Positions 1-7,218 of a stretch of 64,000 bases of DNA are shown here, in pieces. Positions within the stretch are counted from its first letter, which is position 1. Every line of letters starts with the position of its first letter. The notes under the pieces were generated by a model, which was not told where the DNA came from, searched no databases, and worked only from the letters and a program-made list of their open reading frames with translations. Source of the DNA: Telluria antibiotica. Lineage in GTDB: Bacteria; Pseudomonadota; Gammaproteobacteria; Burkholderiales; Burkholderiaceae_D. The stretch spans positions 1-64,000 of the forward strand of contig NZ_JAAQOM010000003.1 in NCBI RefSeq assembly GCF_011682055.1. The letters run 5' to 3'. The position numbers and the translations under genes were made by a program.

Positions 1-66
1 TCTCAACGCTTCGTTGTATTCCTTCCAGTTGGTCGTTCGGTATTTCGGTTTGGCTGGTGCACTCAT
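1..66 (-). CDS. IS5-family transposase, N-terminal fragment at window edge
   Basis: The 22 residues visible from the ATG at 66 begin MSAPAKPKYRTTNWKEYN and go on to EALR. This is the characteristic opening of IS5-family DDE transposases, where an R-T-T-N-W-x-x-Y-N-x-A-L block precedes the catalytic domain. The frame runs off the left edge of the window, so the DDE residues and intactness cannot be judged. It is transcribed leftward, in the same direction as the tnsA-like frame it interrupts. Confidence 0.75.
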   Translation of the reverse strand, partial: MSAPAKPKYRTTNWKEYNEALR

Positions 67-129
67 CCCGTCAGTTTACCCGTGGCCCAGCTTGGCCGCC
101 GCAGGGACGGATTTGTGCAACAAAGCCCC
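1..129 (-). mobile_element. IS5-like insertion sequence, 5' end only
   Basis: The terminal sequence read on the minus strand starts GGGGCTTTGTTGCACAAATC, typical of terminal inverted repeats in IS5-type elements. A transposase start follows inside. The outer boundary near 129 is placed at the run of four C on the plus strand and could be off by a few bases. The rest of the element, including the other inverted repeat, lies outside the window. The insertion interrupts the tnsA-like frame. Confidence 0.7.
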
Positions 130-246
130 TCTCGACGAAAAACATCGAACATCGATCCAAGGTTTGTAGTGTGCGCCTTCACCAAGGCCGAGTCCTTGCG
201 CCTTCCATCTAGCGACGTCGTCATCAGTAATTGGCACACGTCTCAT
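130..246 (-). pseudogene. tnsA: tnsA-like transposase endonuclease subunit, 5' fragment cut by the IS
   Basis: From the ATG at 246 the frame gives about 39 residues, including ARWKAQGLGLGEGAHYKPW followed by a V-x-x-x-x-S-S element. This matches the start of Tn7 TnsA (A-R-R-I-K-E-G-R-G-Q-G-H-G-x-D-Y-x-P-W, then V-x-x-x-x-S-S-G). TnsA is the endonuclease that cuts the 5' ends of Tn7-like elements. The reading frame runs into the IS terminus at about 129 and stops at about 76, so the visible gene is broken. The remainder of tnsA would lie beyond the IS, outside the window. A GTG at 294 could add 16 residues, but they do not resemble TnsA. The match is from memory of the E. coli protein and should be checked by a profile search. 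Confidence 0.7.
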
Positions 247-399
247 CGTTCTTACCAAAGCGATTACAGCATTGGCAGGGCACACAGCCCGCACTCTTCG
301 ATCAGTCTATACCGCGATACGGTGCAATCAAGTGGACTGAGAAAAGAAGCGCGGACTCGACTGGCTGCGCGAACGAACCAAGCTTCGGTACCACAGTGT
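247..399. other. Intergenic region between hsdR end and tnsA-like start
   Basis: This 153-bp stretch holds no convincing gene. It should contain any transcription stop for the hsd operon and the promoter of the tnsA-like gene. I see no strong hairpin followed by a T-run, and none of the 20-bp repeats seen at the glmS-proximal end. Confidence 0.5.
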
Positions 400-3300
400 T
401 CAAATTGAAACCTGCGCCCCACCGCTTGCCGGGGGCTTTCTATACGTTGCATCAAACACCGAGTCCGTCAGCCACCGCTTGAAGCTCGGATTGTCGCTGA
501 ACTGCTTGAAGAGCTCGGTGTGGTCTGTCAGCAGGGCCAAGACCACGCGCCCCAGCGCCTTGTCGTGCTCCAGCTTGGCATTCTGCTTGCTGGAGTTCTT
601 CTGAGCGTTTTGGTAAGCCGTGTCCTGCGCCACCTTCGCCGGGATCTCCTCAGCGATCACCTTACGGATCTTGTCAGCGTCCTTCCAGTCGATGTTGCCG
701 AAGAGGTCATTGAAGGTCTTGATGATGTTGGAGAGCTTGTCCACCTCGGGCTCGGGTAGGCCCCCACCGGCACCCATCGGTGCCGGCTCGAGCGTGCCGT
801 CGGCCTCGTCCATGGCCATCGCCAGTGAAGCATTCACCTCGGGGCGGTAGCTGTCCATGTCGATCGCTTCCAGCACGCCCTTGGACAGGTCTTCCTCCTT
901 AGGCGCCGGCAACTTCGGGATCAGGAAGTTCAAGAAGATCGACAACTTCTCCCATGCCGGGTGCCCGTAGGGCAGGATGGCGCCAAGGAAGCCGTAGCTG
1001 CGCACGAAACCCTTGGCCTTGCCCTTGAACTCGACCTGCTGCTCTTCGTTGAGCTGCTCGGTGTAGACCGCCACGCAGGCATCCAAGATTGGGTCGAGGG
1101 TGTCCCGCTCAGCGCCGTTCACGAACAACGCCACCAACTGCTCGACTTGCGCCCAAGCGTAGACTTGGTGGCCATCCAGATCGGCCTTCAGGTCGTGCAG
1201 CTTGTTCGGGTCGGTCTCGCCCAGTTGCACCGTGGCACGGTAGTAGTCTTGGAACGCGGCTTTCACCGCCTCTTCGTTGTCGGCGAAGTCCATCACGAAA
1301 GTGTCGTGCTTCTGCGGATGGGCGCGGTTCAGCCTGGAAAGCGTCTGCACGGCCAGCACGCCGGCCAGCGGCTTGTCCACGTACATCGTGTGCAGCAACG
1401 GCTCGTCGAAGCCGGTGACGTACTTGTTGGCCACGATAAGGAAGCGATACGGATCCTGCTTGAGCTTGGCGGGAATGTCCTTGCCGGGGAAGTCGTTCAG
1501 GTCCGCCTCGGTGCGCTTCTGGCCGTTGACCTCGTGCTCGCCTGAGTACGCCACGATGGCCTTGAACGGGCTCTTGATCTCCTTCAGGTAGTCGGAGACA
1601 GCGAAGTAGTAGTCCACCGCGCGTGCGATGCCACTGCACACGATCATGGCCCGCGCCTGGCCGCCGATCTTACGCTTGCCTGCCACCTGCACCGTGAAGT
1701 GGTCCACCATGATCTCGGCCTTCTTGCGGATCGCCTTCTCGTGCGACTCGACATAGGTGCGGATCTTCTTCAGCGCCTTCTTTTTGTCGAAATCCGGATC
1801 GTCTTCGACCGTCTTGGCCACGCGGTAGTAACTGACCACCGGCGTGTAGTTCTTGATCACGTCGAGGATGAAGCCCTCGGCGATGGCTTGCTTGGTGGTG
1901 TAGGTCAGCTCCGGCCGCGTGCGGAAGTGGACCTTGTCGCCTTCCTCATAGCGCTCGCCGAACAGCTCTAGTGTCTTGTTCTTTGGCGTGGCAGTGAAGG
2001 CGAAGTAGCTGGCATTTCCCAGCATCTTGCGCGACTCGATCAGGTGGTTGACCTTGTCTTCCACCGACTCTTCGTCGCCTTCCGCATCGCCATCGCTGCC
2101 AGACAAGGCCAGGTGCATCTTGGCCGTCGTCTTGCCGCCTTGGCTGGAGTGAGCCTCATCGATCAGCAGCGCAAAGCGCTTAGCCGCCATGCCGCCCAGC
2201 TCGTCCAGCACCCAGGGGAACTTCTGTACCGTGGTAACGATGATCTTCTTGCCCTGGCTCAGGTAGCCACGCAGCTCGTCGGCGCTGTCGGAGTGGCCAA
2301 AGATCGATGACACATGGTCGAAGCCTTTGATGGTGCGGGCGATGGCCGTGTCCAGCGCACGGCGGTCAGTAATCACCACCACCGTGTCGAACAGCGGCTT
2401 CAGCGGGTCAGCCGGCGCCTTCAGCTCTACCAGTTGGTGCGCCAGCCAGGCAATGGTGTTGCTCTTGCCGCTGCCTGCCGAGTGCTGGATCAGGTAGCGG
2501 TGGCCTACCCCCTCGCTGCGCGCCGCCTGCAGCAGCGCCCGAACCGAGCGCAGCTGGTGGTACCGCGGGAATACCTGCTTGCGCTTCTTCTTGCCCTTCT
2601 CGTCCTCTTCCTCAACGATCTGGGCGAAGTTCTCGATGATGTTGGCCAACGACTCCTTGGCCAGCACCTGCTTCCACAGGTAGTCGGTCTTCAGGCCCTG
2701 CGGGTTGGGCGGGTTGCCAGCGCCGTCGTTGTGGCCCTTGTTGAAGGGCAGGAACCACGAGCTCTTGCCCGTCAGGTGAGTGCAGAAGCGCACCTCGGCG
2801 TCGTCCACCGCGAAGTGCACCATGCACCGGCCCAGCTGGAAAAGCAGCTCATGTGGCGGCCGCGTGGTCTGGTACTGCACCACGGCGTCCTGCACGGTCT
2901 GCTTGGTCAGCGAGTTCTTTAGCTCGAAGGTGATCAACGGCAGGCCGTTCAGGAAGATCACCATGTCCAGCGAGCGCTGGGTCTCGTCGTTGCTGTAACG
3001 CAGCTGGCGCGTGACGCTGAAGACGTTCTTCTCAAAGTTCTCCACCGATGTCGGATCGGTGGGCGTGGGCAGCACCTTGTACAGGTCCACATGGGCCGGC
3101 CCGTGGCTCACGCCCTTGCGCAGCACGTCCACCACGCCCCGCTTGGCGATCTCGCCCTGCAGGCGGTGCAGGAACTGGGTCCGCTTGGTGCCCTCGTCTG
3201 CGAGACCCAAGGCCGCGAAGGACTTAGGCTGCGTCTCCTGCAGAAAGGCCAGCAGCTTGGGCACATCCAGCGCAAGGTCGCGGTTGTAGTCGGCGGGGGC

Positions 3301-3444
3301 GCCTTGCACATAGGTGCCCACCCCATAGTGACCAGCACCGGCCTGCACCGTATTGGCGGGTACGGCCTGCGCCGGGGGCTGCCCGGTCAGGTGCCGCACG
3401 ATCAGGCTTTCCAACCCCTTTTCACTCGTGTCCGTCGTCGCCAT
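400..3444 (-). CDS. hsdR: Type I restriction enzyme R subunit (HsdR)
   Basis: This is the motor and nuclease subunit of a type I restriction-modification complex, which translocates and cleaves unmodified DNA. The protein has 1014 residues from the ATG at 3444, preceded by a strong GGAGGAGG ribosome site; this start is preferred over an upstream in-frame start at 3477. An N-terminal RecB-like nuclease domain carries the E-x-K element in ITFELKN near residue 172. The helicase part has a Walker A HSAGSGKSNT near residue 325 and a DEAH box (LLIDEAHSS) near 428. A long helical C-terminus follows, as usual for the family. The start overlaps the end of hsdS by 23 bp, so hsdM-hsdS-hsdR is a single operon reading leftward. 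No frame disruption is visible and the gene looks intact. Confidence 0.95.
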   Translation of the reverse strand: MATTDTSEKGLESLIVRHLTGQPPAQAVPANTVQAGAGHYGVGTYVQGAPADYNRDLALDVPKLLAFLQETQPKSFAALGLADEGTKRTQFLHRLQGEIAKRGVVDVLRKGVSHGPAHVDLYKVLPTPTDPTSVENFEKNVFSVTRQLRYSNDETQRSLDMVIFLNGLPLITFELKNSLTKQTVQDAVVQYQTTRPPHELLFQLGRCMVHFAVDDAEVRFCTHLTGKSSWFLPFNKGHNDGAGNPPNPQGLKTDYLWKQVLAKESLANIIENFAQIVEEEDEKGKKKRKQVFPRYHQLRSVRALLQAARSEGVGHRYLIQHSAGSGKSNTIAWLAHQLVELKAPADPLKPLFDTVVVITDRRALDTAIARTIKGFDHVSSIFGHSDSADELRGYLSQGKKIIVTTVQKFPWVLDELGGMAAKRFALLIDEAHSSQGGKTTAKMHLALSGSDGDAEGDEESVEDKVNHLIESRKMLGNASYFAFTATPKNKTLELFGERYEEGDKVHFRTRPELTYTTKQAIAEGFILDVIKNYTPVVSYYRVAKTVEDDPDFDKKKALKKIRTYVESHEKAIRKKAEIMVDHFTVQVAGKRKIGGQARAMIVCSGIARAVDYYFAVSDYLKEIKSPFKAIVAYSGEHEVNGQKRTEADLNDFPGKDIPAKLKQDPYRFLIVANKYVTGFDEPLLHTMYVDKPLAGVLAVQTLSRLNRAHPQKHDTFVMDFADNEEAVKAAFQDYYRATVQLGETDPNKLHDLKADLDGHQVYAWAQVEQLVALFVNGAERDTLDPILDACVAVYTEQLNEEQQVEFKGKAKGFVRSYGFLGAILPYGHPAWEKLSIFLNFLIPKLPAPKEEDLSKGVLEAIDMDSYRPEVNASLAMAMDEADGTLEPAPMGAGGGLPEPEVDKLSNIIKTFNDLFGNIDWKDADKIRKVIAEEIPAKVAQDTAYQNAQKNSSKQNAKLEHDKALGRVVLALLTDHTELFKQFSDNPSFKRWLTDSVFDATYRKPPASGGAQVSI

Positions 3445-4744
3445 CGGTTTCCTCCTCCGTAGTGTCGTCATCAACATCGCCGAGCGCCGTTAGGTCTTCT
3501 TCGGTGATCTGGTCTTCGTGCCCAGGTTGCCAGCTTCGCACGTCGACTTGGCCAGTGACGACGTCCACAATTTGTCGATCGCGAAACTCCCGAATCAGGG
3601 CCAGTTCTTTTTCAACGTCGCGCTTTACTTTCAGCTCTTCCTTGTACAAAGCCAGCACTTCGTACTGCAAATCAATCGGCGGAACTGGAATCGCCTCCTT
3701 AAGCAGAGTTCGGGGATTCAGCGGGCGATTTCTGCCTGCAGCCCCCCGCGAGTGATGGTTGAGGATGAGATCACCTTTACCGCTCAGGAAGAACGTGTAC
3801 AGGTACTCCGGCAACACCAAGTCTCGGTCGCACTTGGCGATGGGATAGCGATGGGACGCGATGCAGCCGTGGTCTGCCTCCGCCGCGACGGCGACAGCGC
3901 CTTCCCAGGCAAATTGACCGCTGAACACGAAGTCACCCTCTTCAACCGGGAAGAAGATGGAGTCACCCAGATCCCTGCCGAGGCTTGAGGGCTTGTGGAA
4001 GATGCCGCGCCCGCGGTTCTTCAGCCCAATCGCGGTGTAGGCCTCATTGGGCATCCTTTGAATTGGCTTTGAGACCAGACGCAGCACGCGATCGAGGCGA
4101 ATTTGTTGCGTCCTGTCGGACCTAATTGCCTGGTCTGCCAGAACAGCGCGTGCCTCGGCGAGCAAGCTGAGTGCGGAATGCTTTACCTTGATGAAGCGTG
4201 CGATGTGGGCATCCTGCGCGCGCAAGTACGTGATGATCTTGTCTTGCTCGACCTTCGGGGGCAGCAGCGCCCGGACGCTGTAGAAGTCATCCGTGTAGAG
4301 ACGCCAGAAGCCCTCGACGATCCCCTTCGTCCTTCGCCGGAATTCGGCGACATACAGCGGCGTCTTGAACAATCTCTCGCAATAGCCTACGGACGCTCCT
4401 CCAGAGGGCTGAAACACCGAGTAATCCGGGCTGACGACTCCGCTCTGGCTTGCCCTGGCGAACACCCCAAGATGAGCTTTTAACCTGTTGAGTACAAGAT
4501 CATCCTCGGCTACAAGCTTTCCCCCGGCATAGCTCTCCGACTGAAGGCTTTTCCGATTAAGTCCTTTGCTGGGAACCAGGCCGTGAACTTGGCTCATTGA
4601 TAGGTGAGTTTCTTCACCCTTTACCGAGCGACGATCGACTTCTCTAAAAAGGTAGCGTGCCCGCATGGTTTCCCAGTGAGCAGGGATCTCACCGACCCAT
4701 GGCAGCCCAGAGTCTTTGTATTCGGGGTAACGGTGCAGTTTCAA
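3422..4744 (-). CDS. hsdS: Type I restriction enzyme specificity subunit (HsdS)
   Basis: HsdS determines the DNA sequence recognised by both the methylase and nuclease assemblies. The 440-residue protein opens with the typical Y-x-x-Y-K-D-S-G-L-P-W-V-G-E-I-P-x-H-W block. It has two target-recognition halves, each followed by a long helix: the first around V-E-Q-D-K-I-I-T-Y-L, the second around I-R-E-F-R-D-R-Q-I-V-D-V-V-T-G. The start is TTG at 4744, overlapping the hsdM stop as TTGA, with GGGGAGG a few bases upstream inside hsdM. The C-terminal tail is strongly acidic and overlaps the hsdR start. The two recognition domains differ from each other, as expected for a bipartite target. The recognition sequence itself cannot be read from the protein. 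Confidence 0.93.
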   Translation of the reverse strand: MKLHRYPEYKDSGLPWVGEIPAHWETMRARYLFREVDRRSVKGEETHLSMSQVHGLVPSKGLNRKSLQSESYAGGKLVAEDDLVLNRLKAHLGVFARASQSGVVSPDYSVFQPSGGASVGYCERLFKTPLYVAEFRRRTKGIVEGFWRLYTDDFYSVRALLPPKVEQDKIITYLRAQDAHIARFIKVKHSALSLLAEARAVLADQAIRSDRTQQIRLDRVLRLVSKPIQRMPNEAYTAIGLKNRGRGIFHKPSSLGRDLGDSIFFPVEEGDFVFSGQFAWEGAVAVAAEADHGCIASHRYPIAKCDRDLVLPEYLYTFFLSGKGDLILNHHSRGAAGRNRPLNPRTLLKEAIPVPPIDLQYEVLALYKEELKVKRDVEKELALIREFRDRQIVDVVTGQVDVRSWQPGHEDQITEEDLTALGDVDDDTTEEETDGDDGHE

Positions 4745-7161
4745 GATCTTGCCTCCCCGATGATCTTGTGTAGTAAGCCATCAGTCTGTTTTTCCAACTT
4801 CAGGACGTCCTCACGAATCTGCGCAAGCGTCCTCAAGGGAGCTGGCTTGTAGAAGTAGCGAGCGAACGAAATTTCATAGCCGATCTTGGTTGCTGTCATG
4901 TCGATCCAGGCATCGGGCGCATGAGGCAGCACCTCTCGCTGGAAGAAGGCCTCGATGCCGCCGGCTTCGCTCAGCGGTACCTGCTCGGTGTCGCGCAGGT
5001 CGGTGTCGGGTTCGTACTCGACCATGTAGCGGTCCTTGCCGTCGTGCTCCAGGTAAGCGCCGTCGAAGCCGGGGTCAAAGTAGTCGCTGGCCTTCAGTTT
5101 GGTGCGCTTGGCGATGACCGGCGGCGCCGTCTCGTCGCGCCAACTCACGGCACGGTAGATCAGCTTCTTGTCAGGGTTGCTGATCTTCTGGCCCGCCGTC
5201 TTAATTGCGGCCTCAAACCGGGCACGGAAGTCGTTGTGGTCGTCGAACACACCTTCGCCAAGCGACTTCTGCGCGAGCCGTGCCAAGTCGACCAACTGCT
5301 TGTCGCGAGCCCAGGTGGTTGGGTCCAGCAGCTTTTTGCGGCGCTTCTCGGGCACAGCCTTGCGCGCAGGCTTGGCGTCGCCGTCGTCGTCAGCCTCATC
5401 TTCATCGTCGTCCGACGTGCCGTCGTCGCCTTTGAGCCAGGCTTCCATTTCGGGCCGGACTTTGTGGAACTCGGTGTATAGCTTCTCGCCCCAACGGCCG
5501 TAGGCCTCTGTGCGCAGCGCCTCGTCACCCGACGCGAAGCGCAGGGCTTCAATGGCGCGGTGGCTGAGCTGGCTCTTCAGGCGCTGTGGGCGCTCGACCG
5601 TGATCTTCCAGTAGCCGAAGTCGGCGTTATTGAACCACTTGCATTCCGGCATAAACGCTGCGGCCTGCGCATCTGCCGGCGGCTGGGCCAGGTAGTAATC
5701 CATCACGCGCTGGATGTCGTCCTTCGACATCTCGCAGTTCTTCTTACCCAGGTTGCGCCGCAGCGGCTGGAACCAGCGGCTGGCGTCGATGAGCTGCACT
5801 TTGCCGCGGCGATGCTCAGCCTTGCGGTTAGTGAGCACCCAGATGTAGGTGGCGATGCCGGTGTTATAGAAGATGTTCAGCGGCAAGGCGATGATGGCTT
5901 CGAGCCAGTCGTTCTCGATCACCCAGCGGCGGATGTTGCTCTCACCCTGGCCGGCATCGCCGGTGAACAGTGCCGAGCCATTGTGAACCAGCGCAATGCG
6001 GCTGCCCAACTCGGTGTTGTGCACCATCTTCTGCACCTTGTTGACTAGGAACATCAGTTGACCATCGCTGGAGCGCGTGATCAGCTTGAACTCCGGGTCG
6101 TCGCCATGCTTGACGATGAAGCGCGAGTCGTTGAACTCCTTCTTGCCGCCTAGGCGGGACAGGTCGGTCTTCCAGCTCTTGCCATACGGTGGGTTCGACA
6201 ACATGAAGTCGAAGTCTTGCGAGGGGAATTGGTCCGCCGACAGGGTGGACTTGTCCGCGCCGCCGAAAATGTTGTCGGCCTCGGCTCCTTCGCCCTTCAG
6301 CAGCAGGTCGGCCTTGCAGATGGCGTAGGTCTCGGGGTTGATCTCTTGCCCGAAGAGGTGGATGGACACTTCCTTGCCGTGGTCCTGTGCCAGCTCCAGC
6401 AATTCCTCTTCGGCCACCGTCAGCATGCCGCCGGTGCCGCAGCAGCCGTCGTACAGCTTGTAGGTGCTGGACTGAATCTTGTCCGCCACTGGCAGGAACA
6501 ACAGCTTGGCCATCAGGCTGACCACGTCACGCGGGGTGAAGTGCTCACCGGCTTCTTCGTTGTTCTCTTCATTGAAGCGGCGGATCAGTTCTTCGAACAC
6601 CGTACCCATGCCGTGGTTGTCCAGCCCGGGCAGGCGCACGCGCCCATCTTCGTCCAGCACATTCTTGGGCGATAGGTTAACGTCGGGGTTCAGGAAGTCG
6701 CTGATCAGGTGGCCCAGGATGTCCGCTTCGACCAGTGTTTGAATCTGGTCGCGAAACTTGAACTTGGTCAAGATCTCCTGCACGTTCGGCGAGAAGCCAT
6801 CTAAGTAGGCGATGAAGCTGTCGCGCAGGCGCTGGCCGCCGGCAATCGCTTTCAGGTCGGCCAGCGTGGTGGCTGCGGTGTTGTAGAACGCTTGGCCTGC
6901 GGCGCTCCGAAGTGCGCCATCTTGGTTGGCGACCTTGGCGGCGTCGAGCTGCGTCTTCATCGACAGCACATCCTTCTTCGTCGGCTCAAGCAGTGCGTCC
7001 AGCCGGCGCAGCACGATAAAGGGCAGGATGACATCGCGGTACTTGCCGCGGACGTAAACGTCGCGCAACCGGTCGTCGGCGATGTTCCAAATGAAGTCAG
7101 CGATCCACTTAAGTTGAGATTGATCCATCAAAGTTTTTATGTTGTCTGTTGTTGTCGTCAA
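4741..7161 (-). CDS. hsdM: Type I restriction-modification methyltransferase subunit (HsdM), long form
   Basis: This is an N6-adenine DNA methyltransferase that works with HsdS to protect host DNA. It has the HsdM N-terminal helical domain (residues ~1-150), a SAM-binding motif D-G-C-C-G-T-G-G-M near 243 and the catalytic NPPY near 322. At about 806 residues it is longer than the ~500 of the best-known HsdM proteins. The extra C-terminal ~250 residues begin with an acidic low-complexity linker (DDGTSDDDEDEADDDGD, about residue 580). The start is uncertain: TTG at 7161 has no clear ribosome site, and the ATG at 7128 (MDQSQLKW) also lacks one. The stop overlaps the hsdS start. The gene lies 57 bp after the GTPase gene in the same direction, so co-transcription is likely. 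Confidence 0.92.
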   Translation of the reverse strand: MTTTTDNIKTLMDQSQLKWIADFIWNIADDRLRDVYVRGKYRDVILPFIVLRRLDALLEPTKKDVLSMKTQLDAAKVANQDGALRSAAGQAFYNTAATTLADLKAIAGGQRLRDSFIAYLDGFSPNVQEILTKFKFRDQIQTLVEADILGHLISDFLNPDVNLSPKNVLDEDGRVRLPGLDNHGMGTVFEELIRRFNEENNEEAGEHFTPRDVVSLMAKLLFLPVADKIQSSTYKLYDGCCGTGGMLTVAEEELLELAQDHGKEVSIHLFGQEINPETYAICKADLLLKGEGAEADNIFGGADKSTLSADQFPSQDFDFMLSNPPYGKSWKTDLSRLGGKKEFNDSRFIVKHGDDPEFKLITRSSDGQLMFLVNKVQKMVHNTELGSRIALVHNGSALFTGDAGQGESNIRRWVIENDWLEAIIALPLNIFYNTGIATYIWVLTNRKAEHRRGKVQLIDASRWFQPLRRNLGKKNCEMSKDDIQRVMDYYLAQPPADAQAAAFMPECKWFNNADFGYWKITVERPQRLKSQLSHRAIEALRFASGDEALRTEAYGRWGEKLYTEFHKVRPEMEAWLKGDDGTSDDDEDEADDDGDAKPARKAVPEKRRKKLLDPTTWARDKQLVDLARLAQKSLGEGVFDDHNDFRARFEAAIKTAGQKISNPDKKLIYRAVSWRDETAPPVIAKRTKLKASDYFDPGFDGAYLEHDGKDRYMVEYEPDTDLRDTEQVPLSEAGGIEAFFQREVLPHAPDAWIDMTATKIGYEISFARYFYKPAPLRTLAQIREDVLKLEKQTDGLLHKIIGEARS

Positions 7162-7218
7162 GGGGTACAGCTCTACGCCGACTTGAACATCGGCAGTTCC
7201 AGAGTATGGTCTGTACCA

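Noticed and set aside
82..482. Plus-strand frames of 83-108 codons before the hsdR end
   Set aside because: They run antisense to the tnsA-like fragment and hsdR and have no domain or ribosome site.
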